From: Rhabditoides inermis
Taxonomy: Eukaryota > Nematoda > Chromadorea > Rhabditida > Rhabditidae
NCBI GenBank assembly: GCA_963966185.1
Contig: CAWZYM010000355.1
Span: 263,001-327,000 of the forward strand
DNA: 64,000 nt
Direction of reading: 5' to 3'
Position numbers and translations under genes: made by a program. The notes under the pieces are model-generated. The model was not told the origin of the DNA, searched no databases, and worked only from the letters and a program-made list of their open reading frames with translations. Below, one piece after another: positions 13,801-27,769 of the stretch (position 1 is its first letter; each line of letters opens with the position of its first letter).

Positions 13801-16115
13801 TAAATAGTTCCTACCCTCCTGAAGAGAGATTTTTAGGAGGGTAGGAACTGCTTCTAAAGCAGTTCCTACCCTCCTAAAAATCCTATAATGTTTTAGAATG
13901 TTGAACAATGTTGGAACAATGTTTTAGAATGTGTTACAACAATGTTAGAATGTTACACCTCTTTAGGAGCAGTTCCTACCCTCCTTTAGGTGCAGTTCCT
14001 ACCTTCCTAAAAATCCTAAGATGTTTTAGAATGTTGAACAATGTTTGAACAATGTTTTAGAATGTGTTACAACAATGTTAGAATGTTACAACAATGTCTT
14101 AACAATGTTTGAGAATGTTGTATGTAATGTTATAGTCAGTTCCTACCCTCTTTAGGAGCAGTTCCTACCCTCCTTTAGGAGCAGTTCCTACCCTCCTAAA
14201 AATCCTATAATGTTTTAGAATGTTGTAACAATTTTTGAGAATGTTTAAACAATGTTTGAACATTGTTTTAGAATGTGTTACAATCCTAAAGAGGGTAGGA
14301 ACTGCCCCTAAAGCAGTTCCTACCCTCCTATAAATCCTATAATGTTTTAGAATGTTGAAACAATGTTTGAATGTTCTCACAATGTCTTAACAATGTTTGA
14401 GAATGTTGTAATGTTATAGTCAGTTCCTACCCTCTTTAGGAGCAGTTCCTACACTCCTTTAGGAGCAGTTCCTACCCTCCTAAAGAGGGTAGAAACTGCC
14501 TCTAAAGAGTTCCTACCCTCCTAAAAATCCTATAATGTTTTAGAATGTTGTAACAATTTTTGAGAATGTTTAAACAATGTTTGAACAATGTTTTAGAATG
14601 TGTTACAACAATGTTAGAATGTTACAACAATGTTAGAATGTTACAACAATGTCTTAACAATGTTTGAGAATGTTGTAATGTATAGTCAGTTCCTACCCTC
14701 TTTAGGAGCAGTTCCTACCCTCCTTTAGGAGCAGTTCCTACTCTCCTAAAGAGGGTAGGAACTGCCCCTAAAGAGTTCCTACCCTCCTAAAAATCCTATA
14801 ATGTTTTAGAATGTTGTAACAATTTTTGAGAATGTTTAAACAATGTTTGAACAATGTTTTAGAATGTGTTACAACAATGTTAGAATGTTACAACAATGTC
14901 TTAACACTGTTTGAAAATGTTGTAATGTATAGTCAGGTTCCTACCCTCCTTTAGGAGCAGTTCCTACCCTCTTAAAGAGGGTAGGAACATATAATGTTTT
15001 AGAATGTTGTAACAATTTTTGAGAATGTTTAAACAATGTTTGAATGATACAACAATGTCTTAACAATGTTTGAGAATGTTGTAATGTTATAGTCAATTCC
15101 TACCCTCTTTAGGAGCAGTTCCTACCCTCCTTTAGGAGCAGTTCCTACCCTCCTAAAGAGGGTAGAAACTGCCTCTAAAGAGTTCCTACCCTCCTCCTAA
15201 AGAGGGTAGGAACTGCCCCTAAAGAGTTCCTACCCTCCTGAAGAGGGTAGGAACTGCCCCTAAAGCAGTTCCTACTCTCCTAAAGAGGGTAGGAACTGCC
15301 CCTAAAGAGTTCCTACCCTCCTGAAGAGGGTAGGAACTGCCCCTAAAGCAGTTCCTACCCTCTTCAGGAGGGTAGGAACTTTTAAACAATGTTTGAACAA
15401 TGTTCAAACAATGTTTGAACAATGTTTTAGAATGTGTTACAACAATGTTAGAATGTTACAACAATGTCTTAACAATGTTTGAGAATGTTGTATGTAATGT
15501 TATAGTCAGTTCCTACCCTCTTTAGGAGCAGTTCCTACCCTCCTTTAGGAGCAGTTCCTACCCTCCTAAAAATCCTATAATGTTTTAGAATCCTACTCTC
15601 CTAAAAATCCTATAATGTTTTAGAATCCTACCCTCCTAAAAATCCTATAATGATTTAGAATGTTGTAACAATTTTTGAGAATGTTTAAACAATGTTTGAA
15701 CAATGTTTTAGAATGTGTTACAACAATGTTAGAATGTTACAACAATGTCTTAACAATGTTTGAGAATGTTGTAATGTATAGTCAGTTCCTACCCTCTTTA
15801 GGAGCAGTTCCTACCCTCCTTTAGGAGCAGTTCCTACCCTCCTAAAGAGGGTAGAAACTGCCCCTAAAGAGTTCCTACCCTCCTGAAGAGGGTAGGAACT
15901 GCCCCTAAAGCAGTTCCTACTCTCCTAAAAATCCTATAATGTTTTCAGTCAGTTCCTACCCTCTTTAGGAGCAGTTCCTACCCTCCTTTAGGAGCAGTTC
16001 CTACCCTCCTAAAGAGGGTAGAAACTGCCCCTAAAGAGTTCCTACCCTCCTGAAGAGGGTAGGAACTGCCCCTAAAGCAGTTCCTACCCTCTTCAGGAGG
16101 GTAGGAACTTTTAAA
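7845..16115. repeat. 4365-bp near-identical tandem segment in satellite A
   Basis: Sequence from about 7845 to 11750 recurs at about 12210 to 16115 with a constant offset of 4365 bp. Unusual variants are preserved in both copies (a CAGTGCTTCCCC variant, an isolated AGTCAGGTTCC, GTATTGTATAG). Only isolated differences were seen, such as ATCCTATGATG near 9650 against ATCCTAAGATG near 14015. This indicates a recent large duplication rather than independent amplification. Confidence 0.85.
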
Positions 16116-19100
16116 CAATGTTTGAACAATGTTCAAACAATGTTTGAACAATGTTTTAGAATGTGTTACAACAATGTTAGAATGTTACAACAATGTCTTA
16201 ACAATGTTTGAGAATGTTGTATGTAATGTTATAGTCAGTTCCTACCCTCTTTAGGAGCAGTTCCTACCCTCCTTTAGGAGCAGTTCCTACCCTCCTAAAA
16301 ATCCTATAATGTTTTAGAATCCTACTCTCCTAAAAATCCTATAATGTTTTAGAATCCTACCCTCCTAAAAATCCTATAATGATTTAGAATGTTGTAACAA
16401 TTTTTGAGAATGTTTAAACAATGTTTGAACAATGTTTTAGAATGTGTTACAACAATGTTAGAATGTTACAACAATGTCTTAACAATGTTTGAGAATGTTG
16501 TAATGTATAGTCAGTTCCTACCCTCTTTAGGAGCAGTTCCTACCCTCCTTTAGGAGCAGTTCCTACCCTCCTAAAGAGGGTAGAAACTGCCCCTAAAGCA
16601 GTTCCTACTCTCCTAAAAATCCTATAATGTTTTCAGTCAGTTCCTACCCTCTTTAGGAGCAGTTCCTACCCTCCTTTAGGAGCAGTTCCTACCCTCCTAA
16701 AGAGGGTAGAAACTGCCCCTAAAGAGTTCCTACCCTCCTGAAGAGGGTAGGAACTGCCCCTAAAGCAGTTCCTACCCTCTTCAGGAGGGTAGGAACTTTT
16801 AAACAATGTTTGAACAATGTTCAAACAATGTTTGAACAATGTTTTAGAATGTGTTACAACAATGTTAGAATGTTACAACAATGTCTTAACAATGTTTGAG
16901 AATGTTGTATGTAATGTTATAGTCAGTTCCTACCCTCTTTAGGAGCAGTTCCTACCCTCCTTTAGGAGCAGTTCCTACCCTCCTAAAAATCCTATAATGT
17001 TTTAGAATCCTACTCTCCTAAAAATCCTATAATGTTTTAGAATCCTACCCTCCTAAAAATCCTATAATGATTTAGAATGTTGTAACAATTTTTGAGAATG
17101 TTTAAACAATGTTTGAACAATGTTTTAGAATGTGTTACAACAATGTTAGAATGTTACAACAATGTCTTAACAATGTTTGAGAATGTTGTAATGTATAGTC
17201 AGTTCCTACCCTCTTTAGGAGCAGTTCCTACCCTCCTTTAGGAGCAGTTCCTACCCTCCTAAAGAGGGTAGAAACTGCCCCTAAAGCAGTTCCTACTCTC
17301 CTAAAAATCCTATAATGTTTTCAGTCAGTTCCTACCCTCTTTAGGAGCAGTTCCTACCCTCCTTCAGGAGCAGTTCCTACCCTCCTAAAGAGGGTAGAAA
17401 CTGCCCCTAAAGAGTTCCTACCCTCCTGAAGAGGGTAGGAACTGCCCCTAAAGCAGTTCCTACCCTCCTAAAAATCCTATAATGTTTTCAGTCAGTTCCT
17501 ACCCTCTTTAGGAGCAGTTCCTACCCTCCTTTAGGAGCAGTTCCTACCCTCCTAAAAATCCTATAATGTTTTAGAATCCTACCCTCCTGAAGAGGGTAGG
17601 AACTGCCCCTAAAGCAGTTCTTCCCCTCCTAAAAATCCTATAATGTTTTAGAATGTTGTAACAATTTTTGAGAATGTTTAAACAATGTTTGAACAATGTT
17701 TTAGAATGTGTTACAACAATGTCTTAACAATGTTTGAGAATGTTGTGATGTTATAGTCAGTTCCTACCCTCTTTAGGAGCAGTTCCTACCCTCCTTTAGG
17801 AGCAGTTCCTACCCTCTTTATTTTTAGGAGGGTAGGAACTGCTTTAGGGGCAGGGTAGGAACTGCCCCTAAAGCAGTTCCTACCCTCCTAAAAATCCTAT
17901 AATGTTTTAGAAAGTTGTAACAATTTTTGAGAATGTTTAAACAATGTTTGAATGTTACAACAATGTCTTAACAATGTTTGAGAATGTTGTAATGTTATAG
18001 TCAGTTCCTACCCTCTTTAGGAGCAGTTCCTACCCTCCTTTAGGAGCAGTTCCTACCCTCCTAAAGAGGGTAGGAACTGCCCCTAAATAGTTCCTACCCT
18101 CCTGAAGAGGGTAGGAACTGCCCCTAAAGCAGTTCCTACTCTCCTGAAGAGGGTAGGAACTGCCCCTAAAGCAGTTCCTACCCTCTTCAGGAGGGTAGGA
18201 ACTTTTAAACAATGTTTGAACAATGTTTAAACAATGTTTGAACAATGTTTTAGAATGTGTTACAACAATGTTAGAATGTTACAACAATCTCTTAACAATG
18301 TTTGAGAATGTTGTATGTAATGTTATAGTCAGTTCCTACCCTCTTTAGGAGCAGTTCCTACCCTCCTTTAGGAGCAGTTCCTACCCTCCTAAAAATCCTA
18401 TAATGTTTTAGAATCCTACTCTCCTAAAAATCCTATAATGTTTTAGAATCCTACCCTCCTAAAAATCCTATAATGTTTTAGAATGTTGTAACAATTTTTG
18501 AGAATGTTTAAAGAATGTTTGGACAATGTTTTAGAATGTGTTACAACAATGTTAGAATGTTACAACAATGTCTTAACAATGTTTGAGAATGTTGTAATGT
18601 ATAGTCAGTTCCTACCCTCTTTAGGAGCAGTTCCTACCCTCCTTTAGGAGCAGTTCCTACCCTCCTAAAGAGGGTAGAAACTGCCCCTAAAGAGTTCCTA
18701 CCCTCCTGAAGAGGGTAGGAACTGCCCCTAAAGCAGTTCCTACTCTCCTAAAAATCCTATAATGTTTTCAGTCAGTTCCTACCCTCTTTAGGAGCAGTTC
18801 CTACCCTCCTTTAGGAGCAGTTCCTACCCTCCTAAAGAGGGTAGAAACTGCCCCTAAAGAGTTCCTACCCTCCTGAAGAAGGTAGGAACTGCCCCTAAAG
18901 CAGTTCCTACCCTCCTAAAAATCCTATAATGTTTTCAGTCAGTTCCTACCCTCTTTAGGAGCAGTTCCTACCCTCCTTTAGGAGCAGTTCCTACCCTCCT
19001 AAAGAGGGTAGAAACTGCCCCTAAAGAGTTCCTACCCTCCTGAAGAGGGTAGGAACTGCCCCTAAAGCAGTTCCTACCCTCTTCAGGAGGGTAGGAACTT

Positions 19101-21980
19101 TTAAACAATGTTTGAACAATGTTCAAACAATGTTTGAACAATGTTTTAGAATGTGTTACAACAATGTTAGAATGTTACAACAATGTCTTAACAATGTTTG
19201 AGAATGTTGTATGTAATGTTATAGTCAGTTCCTACCCTCTTTAGGAGCAGTTCCTACCCTCCTTTAGGAGCAGTTCCTACCCTCCTAAAAATCCTATAAT
19301 GTTTTAGAATCCTACTCTCCTAAAAATCCTATAATGTTTTAGAATCCTACCCTCCTAAAAATCCTATAATGATTTAGAATGTTGTAACAATTTTTGAGAA
19401 TGTTTAAACAATGTTTGAACAATGTTTTAGAATGTGTTACAACAATGTTAGAATGTTACAACAATGTCTTAACAATGTTTGAGAATGTTGTAATGTATAG
19501 TCAGTTCCTACCCTCTTTAGGAGCAGTTCCTACCCTCCTTTAGGAGCAGTTCCTACCCTCCTAAAGAGGGTAGAAACTGCCCCTAAAGCAGTTCCTACTC
19601 TCCTAAAAATCCTATAATGTTTTCAGTCAGTTCCTACCCTCTTTAGGAGCAGTTCCTACCCTCCTTTAGGAGCAGTTCCTACCCTCCTAAAGAGGGTAGA
19701 AACTGCCCCTAAAGAGTTCCTACCCTCCTGAAGAGGGTAGGAACTGCCCCTAAAGCAGTTCCTACCCTCTTCAGGAGGGTAGGAACTTTTAAACAATGTT
19801 TGAACAATGTTCAAACAATGTTTGAACAATGTTTTAGAATGTGTTACAACAATGTTAGAATGTTACAACAATGTCTTAACAATGTTTGAGAATGTTGTAT
19901 GTAATGTTATAGTCAGTTCCTACCCTCTTTAGGAGCAGTTCCTACCCTCCTTTAGGAGCAGTTCCTACCCTCCTAAAAATCCTATAATGTTTTAGAATCC
20001 TACTCTCCTAAAAATCCTATAATGTTTTAGAATCCTACCCTCCTAAAAATCCTATAATGATTTAGAATGTTGTAACAATTTTTGAGAATGTTTAAACAAT
20101 GTTTGAACAATGTTTTAGAATGTGTTACAACAATGTTAGAATGTTACAACAATGTCTTAACAATGTTTGAGAATGTTGTAATGTATAGTCAGTTCCTACC
20201 CTCTTTAGGAGCAGTTCCTACCCTCCTTTAGGAGCAGTTCCTACCCTCCTAAAGAGGGTAGAAACTGCCCCTAAAGCAGTTCCTACTCTCCTAAAAATCC
20301 TATAATGTTTTCAGTCAGTTCCTACCCTCTTTAGGAGCAGTTCCTACCCTCCTTCAGGAGCAGTTCCTACCCTCCTAAAGAGGGTAGAAACTGCCCCTAA
20401 AGAGTTCCTACCCTCCTGAAGAGGGTAGGAACTGCCCCTAAAGCAGTTCCTACCCTCCTAAAAATCCTATAATGTTTTCAGTCAGTTCCTACCCTCTTTA
20501 GGAGCAGTTCCTACCCTCCTTTAGGAGCAGTTCCTACCCTCCTAAAAATCCTATAATGTTTTAGAATCCTACCCTCCTGAAGAGGGTAGGAACTGCCCCT
20601 AAAGCAGTTCTTCCCCTCCTAAAAATCCTATAATGTTTTAGAATGTTGTAACAATTTTTGAGAATGTTTAAACAATGTTTGAACAATGTTTTAGAATGTG
20701 TTACAACAATGTCTTAACAATGTTTGAGAATGTTGTGATGTTATAGTCAGTTCCTACCCTCTTTAGGAGCAGTTCCTACCCTCCTTTAGGAGCAGTTCCT
20801 ACCCTCTTTATTTTTAGGAGGGTAGGAACTGCTTTAGGGGCAGGGTAGGAACTGCCCCTAAAGCAGTTCCTACCCTCCTAAAAATCCTATAATGTTTTAG
20901 AAAGTTGTAACAATTTTTGAGAATGTTTAAACAATGTTTGAATGTTACAACAATGTCTTAACAATGTTTGAGAATGTTGTAATGTTATAGTCAGTTCCTA
21001 CCCTCTTTAGGAGCAGTTCCTACCCTCCTTTAGGAGCAGTTCCTACCCTCCTAAAGAGGGTAGGAACTGCCCCTAAATAGTTCCTACCCTCCTGAAGAGG
21101 GTAGGAACTGCCCCTAAAGCAGTTCCTACTCTCCTGAAGAGGGTAGGAACTGCCCCTAAAGCAGTTCCTACCCTCTTCAGGAGGGTAGGAACTTTTAAAC
21201 AATGTTTGAACAATGTTTAAACAATGTTTGAACAATGTTTTAGAATGTGTTACAACAATGTTAGAATGTTACAACAATCTCTTAACAATGTTTGAGAATG
21301 TTGTATGTAATGTTATAGTCAGTTCCTACCCTCTTTAGGAGCAGTTCCTACCCTCCTTTAGGAGCAGTTCCTACCCTCCTAAAAATCCTATAATGTTTTA
21401 GAATCCTACTCTCCTAAAAATCCTATAATGTTTTAGAATCCTACCCTCCTAAAAATCCTATAATGTTTTAGAATGTTGTAACAATTTTTGAGAATGTTTA
21501 AAGAATGTTTGGACAATGTTTTAGAATGTGTTACAACAATGTTAGAATGTTACAACAATGTCTTAACAATGTTTGAGAATGTTGTAATGTATAGTCAGTT
21601 CCTACCCTCTTTAGGAGCAGTTCCTACCCTCCTTTAGGAGCAGTTCCTACCCTCCTAAAGAGGGTAGAAACTGCCCCTAAAGAGTTCCTACCCTCCTGAA
21701 GAGGGTAGGAACTGCCCCTAAAGCAGTTCCTACTCTCCTAAAAATCCTATAATGTTTTCAGTCAGTTCCTACCCTCTTTAGGAGCAGTTCCTACCCTCCT
21801 TTAGGAGCAGTTCCTACCCTCCTAAAGAGGGTAGAAACTGCCCCTAAAGAGTTCCTACCCTCCTGAAGAAGGTAGGAACTGCCCCTAAAGCAGTTCCTAC
21901 CCTCCTAAAAATCCTATAATGTTTTCAGTCAGTTCCTACCCTCTTTAGGAGCAGTTCCTACCCTCCTTTAGGAGCAGTTC
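15780..21980. repeat. 2990-bp tandem segment in satellite A
   Basis: A 2990-bp period is repeated about twice. The rare variant CTCCTTCAGGAGCAG at about 17361 is found again at about 20351, and the module with TTTATTTTTAGGAGGG near 17818 again near 20808, both at an offset of 2990. The match starts near 15780 and is lost near 21980. Confidence 0.8.
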
Positions 21981-23720
21981 CTACCCTCCTAAAAATCCTA
22001 TAATGTTTTAGAATCCTACCCTCCTGAAGAGGGTAGGAACTGCCCCTAAAGCAGTTCTTCCCCTCCTAAAAATCCTATAATGTTTTAGAATGTTGTAACA
22101 ATTTTTGAGAATGTTTAAACAATGTTTGAACAATGTTTTAGAATGTGTTACAACAATGTCTTAACAATGTTTGAGAATGTTGTGATGTTATAGTCAGTTC
22201 CTACCCTCTTTAGGAGCAGTTCCTACCCTCCTTTAGGAGCAGTTCCTACCCTCTTTATTTTTAGGAGGGTAGAAACTGCTTTAGGGGCAGGGTAGGAACT
22301 GCCCCTAAAGCAGTTCCTACCCTCCTAAAAATCCTATAATGTTTTAGAAAGTTGTAACAATTTTTGAGAATGTTTAAACAATGTTTGAATGTTACAACAA
22401 TGTCTTAACAATGTTTGAGAATGTTGTAATGTTATAGTCAGTTCCTACCCTCTTTAGGAGCAGTTCCTACCCTCCTAAAGAGGGTAGGAACTGCCCCTAA
22501 ATAGTTCCTACCCTCCTGAAGAGGGTAGGAACTATTTAGCAGTTCCTACCTCCTAAAGAACAGAACTATTTAGGGGCAGTTCCTACCCTCCTGAAGAGAG
22601 ATTTTTAGGAGGGTAGGAACTGCTTCTAAAGCAGTTCCTACCCTCCTAAAAATCCTATAATGTTTTAGAATGTTGAACAATGTTGGAACAATGTTTTAGA
22701 ATGTGTTACAACAATGTTAGAATGTTACACCTCTTTAGGAGCAGTTCCTACCCTCCTTTAGGAGCAGTTCCTACCTTCCTAAAAATCCTATAATGTTTTA
22801 GAATGTTGAACAATTTTGAACAATGTTTTAGAATGTGTTACAACAATGTTAGAATGTTACAACAATGTCTTAACAATGTTTGAGAATGTTGTATGTAATG
22901 TTATAGTCAGTTCCTACCCTCTTTAGGAGCAGTTCCTACCCTCCTTTAGGAGCAGTTCCTACCCTCCTAAAGAGGGTAGAAACTGCCTCTAAAGAGTTCC
23001 TACCCTCCTCCTAAAGAGGGTAGGAACTGCACCTAAAGAGTTCCTACCCTCCTGAAGAGGGTAGGAACTGCCCTTAAAGCAGTTCCTACTCTCCTAAAGA
23101 GGGTAGGAACTGCCCCTAAAGAGTTCCTACCCTCCTAAAAATCCTATAATGTTTTAGAATGTTGTAACAATTTTTGAGAATGTTTAAACAATGTTTGAAC
23201 AATGTTTTAGAATGTGTTACAACAATGTCTTAACAATGTTTGAGAATGTTGTAATGTTATAGTCAGTTCCTACCCTCTTTAGGAGCAGTTCCTACCCTCC
23301 TTTAGGAGCAGTTCCTACCCTCCTTTAGGAGCAGTTCCTACCCTCCTAAAAATCCTATAATGTTTTAGAATGTTGTAACAATTTTTGAGAATGTTTAAAC
23401 AATGTTTGAATGTTACAACAATGTCTTAACAATGTTTGAGAATGTTGTAATGTTATAGTCAGTTCCTACCCTCTTTAGGAACAGTTCCTACCCTCCTTTA
23501 GGAGCAGTTCCTACCCTCCTAAACAGGGTAGGAACTGCCCCTAAATAGTTCCTACCCTCCTGAAGAGGGTAGGAACTGTTTAGCAGTTCCTACCCCCCTC
23601 TGCTTCTAAAGCAGTTCCTACCCTCCTAAAAATCCTATAATGTTTTAGAATGTTGAACAATGTTTGAACAATGTTTTAGAATCTGTTACAACAATGTTAG
23701 AATGTTACAACAATGTCTTA

Positions 23721-26700
23721 GTACCCCTTTCAAATCCACCTTTCAAATCCCCCCGTGAAGTACCCCTTTCAAATCCCCCCGTGAAGTACCCTTTTCAAAT
23801 CCACCTTTCAAATCCCCCCGTGAAGTACCCTTTTCAAATCCACCTTTCAAATCCCCCCGTGAAGTACCCCTTTCAAATCCACCTTTCAAATCCCCGGGGA
23901 AGACCCCTTCCAAATCCATCTTTCAAATCCCCCCGTGAAGTACCCTTTTCAAATTCACCTTTCAAATCCTTCCGTGAAGTACCACTTTCAAATCCCCCCA
24001 TGAAGTACTCCTTTCAAATCCACCTTTCAAATCCCCCCGTGAAGTACCCCTTTCAAAACCACCTTTCAAATCCCCCCGTGAAGTACCCCTTTTCAAATCC
24101 ACCTTTCAAATCCCCTCGTGAAATACCCCTTTCAAATCCACCTTTCAAATTCCCTCGTGAAGTACCCTTTTCAAATTCACCTTTCAAATCCCCCCGTGAA
24201 GTACCCCTTTCAAATCCCCCCGTGAAGTACCCTTTTCAAATCCACCTTTCAAATCCCCCCGTGAAGTACCCTTTTCAAAACCACCTTTCAAATCCCCCCG
24301 TGAAGTACCCCTTTCAAATCCACCTTTTCAATCCCCCCCGTGAAGTACCCCTTTCAAATCCACCTTTTCAATCCCCCCCCCCGTGAAGTACCCCTTTCAA
24401 ATCCACCTTTCAAATCCCCCCGTGAAGTACCCCTTTCAAATCCCCCCGTGAAGTACCCTTTTCAAATCCACCTTTCAAATCCCTCCGTGAAGTACCCCTT
24501 TCAAAACCACCTTTCAAATCCCTCCGTGAAGTACCCCTTTTCAAATCCACCTTTCAAATCCCCTCGTGAAGTACCCCTTTCAAATCCGCTCGTGAAGTAC
24601 CCTTTTCAAATTCACCTTTCAAATCCCCCCGTGAAGTACCCCTTTCAAATCCCCCGTGAAGTACCCCTTTTCAAATCCACCTTTCAAATCCCCCCGTGAA
24701 GTACCCCTTTCAAATCCACCTTTCAAATCCCCCCGTGAAGTACCCCTTTCAAATCCACCTTTCAAATCCCTCCGTGAAGTACCCCTTTCAAATCCACCTT
24801 TCAAATCCCCCCGTGAAGTACCCCTTTCAAATCCACCTTTCAAATACCCCCGTGAAGTACCCTTTTCAAATCCACCTATCCAATCTTCCCGTGAAGTACC
24901 CCTTTCAAATCCACCTTTCAAATCCCCCCGTGAAGTACCCCTTTCAAATCCACCTTTCAAATCCCCCCGTGAAGTACCCCTTTCAAATCCACCTTTCAAA
25001 TCCCCACGTGAAGTACCCCTTTCAAATCCACCTTTCAAATTCTCCCGTGAAGTACCCCTTTCAAATCTATCTTTCAAATCCCCCCGTGAAGTACCCCTTT
25101 CAAATCCACCTTTCAAATCCCCCCGTGAAGTACCCCTTTCAAATCCACCTTTCAAATCTCCCCGTGAAGTACCTCTTTTCAAATCCACCTTTCAAATCCC
25201 CCCGTGAAGTACCCCTTTCAAATCCACCTTTCAAATCTCCCCGTGAAGTACCTCTTTTCAAATCCACCTTTCAAATCCCCCCGTGAAGTACCCCTTTCAA
25301 ATCCACCTTTCAAATCCCCGGGGAAGACCCCTTCCAAATCCATCTTTCAAATCCCCCCGTGAAGTACCCTTTTCAAATTCACCTTTCAAATCCTTCCGTG
25401 AAGTACCACTTTCAAATCCCCCCATGAAGTACTCCTTTCAAATCCACCTTTCAAATCCCCCCGTGAAGTACCCCTTTCAAAACCACCTTTCAAATCCCCC
25501 CGTGAAGTACCCCTTTTCAAATCCACCTTTCAAATCCCCTCGTGAAATACCCCTTTCAAATCCACCTTTCAAATTCCCTCGTGAAGTACCCTTTTCAAAT
25601 TCACCTTTCAAATCCCCCCGTGAAGTACCCCTTTCAAATCCCCCCGTGAAGTACCCTTTTCAAATCCACCTTTCAAATCCCCCCGTGAAGTACCCTTTTC
25701 AAAACCACCTTTCAAATCCCCCCGTGAAGTACCCCTTTCAAATCCACCTTTTCAATCCCCCCCCCGTGAAGTACCCCTTTCAAATCCACCTTTCAAATCC
25801 CCCCGTGAAGTACCCCTTTCAAATCCACCTTTTCAATCCCCCCCCGTGAAGTACCCCTTTCAAATCCACCTTTCAAATCCCCCCGTGAAGTACCCCTTTC
25901 AAATCCCCCCGTGAAGTACCCTTTTCAAATCCACCTTTCAAATCCCTCCGTGAAGTACCCCTTTCAAAACCACCTTTCAAATCCCTCCGTGAAGTACCCC
26001 TTTTCAAATCCACCTTTCAAATCCCCTCGTGAAGTACCCCTTTCAAATCCACCTTTCAAATCCGCTCGTGAAGTACCCTTTTCAAATTCACCTTTCAAAT
26101 CCCCCCGTGAAGTACCCCTTTCAAATCCCCCCGTGAAGTACCCCTTTCAAATCCACCTTTCAAATCCCCCCGTGAAGTACCCCTTTCAAATCCACCTTTC
26201 AAATACCCCCGTGAAGTACCCTTTTCAAATCCACCTATCCAATCTTCCCGTGAAGTACCCCTTTCAAATCCACCTTTCAAATCCCCCCGTGAAGTACCCC
26301 TTTCAAATCCACCTTTCAAATCCCCCCGTGAAGTACCCCTTTCAAATCCACCTTTCAAATCCCCCCGTGAAGTACCCCTTTCAAATCCACCTTTCAAATT
26401 CTCCCGTGAAGTACCCCTTTCAAATCTATCTTTCAAATCCCCCCGTGAAGTACCCCTTTCAAATCCACCTTTCAAATCCCCCCGTGAAGTACCCCTTTCA
26501 AATCCACATTTCAAATCTCCCCGTGAAGTACCTCTTTTCAAATCCACCTTTCAAATCCCCCCGTGAAGTACCCCTTTCAAATCCACCTTTCAAATCCCCC
26601 GTGAAGTACCCCTTTCAAATCCACCTTTCAAATCCCCCCGTGAAGTACCCCTTTCAAATCCACCTTTCAAATCCCCCCGTGAAGTACCCCTTTCAAATCC

Positions 26701-27769
26701 ACCTTTCAAATCCCCCCGTGAAGTACCCCTTTCAAATCCCCCCGTGAAGTACCCCTTTCAAATCCATCTTTCAAATCCCCCCGTGAAGTACCCCTTTCAA
26801 ATCCACCTTTCAAATCCCCCCGTGAAGTACCCCTTTCAAATCCACCTTTCAAATCCCCCCGTGAAGTACCCCTTTCAAATCCACCTTTCAAATCCCCCCG
26901 TGAAGTACCCCTTTCAAATCCACCTTTCAAATCCCCCCGTGAAGTACTCCTTTCAAATCCACCTTTCAAATCCCCCGGGGAGTACCCCTTTCAAATCCAT
27001 CTTTCAAATCCCCCCGTGAAGTACCCTTTCAAATCCACCTTTTAAATTCCCCGGGGAGTTTCCCTTTCAAATCCATCTTTCAAATCCCCCGTGAAGTACC
27101 CCTTTCAAATCCCCCCGTGAAGTACCCCTTTCAAATCCACCTTTCAAATCCCCCCGTGAAGTAACCCTTTCAAATCCACCTTTCAAATCCCCCTGTGAAG
27201 TACCCTTTTCAAATCCACCTTTCAAATCCTTCCGTGAAGTACCCCTTTCAAATCCACCTTTCAAATCCCTCGGGGAGTACCCCTTTCAAATCCATCTTTC
27301 AAATCCCCCCGTGAAGTACCCCTTTCAAATCCACCTTTCAAATCCCCCGAGGAGTACCCCTTTCAAATCCATCTTTCAAATCCCCCCGTGAAGTACCCCT
27401 TTCAAATCCCCCCGTGAAGTACCCCTTTCAAATCCACCTTTCAAATCCCCCCGTGAAGTACCCCTTTCAAATCCACCTTTCAAATCCCCCCGTAAAGTAC
27501 CCTCTGCAAATCTACCTTTCAAATCCCCCCGTGAAGTAACTCTTTCAAATCAACCTTTCAAATCCCCCCGTGAAGTATCTCTTTCAAATCTACCTTTCAA
27601 ATCCCCTCGTGAAGTACCCTTTTCAAATCCACGTGAAGTACCCCTTTCAAATCCACCTTTCAAATCCCCTCGTAAAGTTCTTCCTTTCAAAACCACCTTT
27701 CAATTCCCCCGTGAAGTACCCCTTTCAAATCCACCTTTCAAATCCCCCCGTGAAGTACCCCTTTCAAAT
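23721..27769. repeat. Satellite B array 1, 39-bp minisatellite
   Basis: About 100 tandem copies of a 39-bp unit made of CCCCTTTCAAATCCACC followed by TTTCAAATCCCCCCGTGAAGTA. Because 39 is a multiple of three and the unit has no stop in several frames, long open frames appear on both strands; they are repeat translations, not genes. Truncated units (CCCCTTTCAAATCCCCCCGTGAAGTA) are mixed in. The variant TCCCCGGGGAAGACCCC at 23891 recurs at 25315, marking a 1424-bp higher-order duplication. It follows satellite A with no spacer and ends at the 3' tail of the non-LTR element. Confidence 0.95.

Larger units (their letters stand above)
1391..23720. repeat. Satellite A: 22-kb hierarchical array of hairpin and AT-rich modules
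   Basis: The array alternates two module types. The GC-richer module repeats GCAGTTCCTACCCTCCT and its complement AGGGTAGGAACTGC a few bases apart, so most modules can fold into a 12-14-bp stem with a short loop. The AT-rich module is built from AATGTTTGAACAATGTTTTAG-like and TTACAACAATG-like pieces. A landmark TATAGTCAGTTCCTACCCTC restarts the pattern dozens of times. Higher-order duplications are nested at about 499, 1147, 2990 and 4365 bp. Open frames of 60-71 residues recur at several copies on the minus strand, but they simply translate the repeat and are not genes. Confidence 0.95.

Noticed and set aside
1391..23720. Recurring 67-71-residue open frames in satellite A
   Set aside because: They translate the repeat unit, recur wherever the same repeat variant occurs, and have no independent coding signature.
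23664..27264. Long proline/serine-rich and Gly/Arg/Asp-rich open frames on both strands of satellite B
   Set aside because: The 39-bp unit is a multiple of three with no stop in several frames, so open frames are expected; they appear on both strands at once and drift into one another at indels.
23721..27769. CRISPR-like array
   Set aside because: Units are contiguous with no unique spacers, and the genome is eukaryotic.
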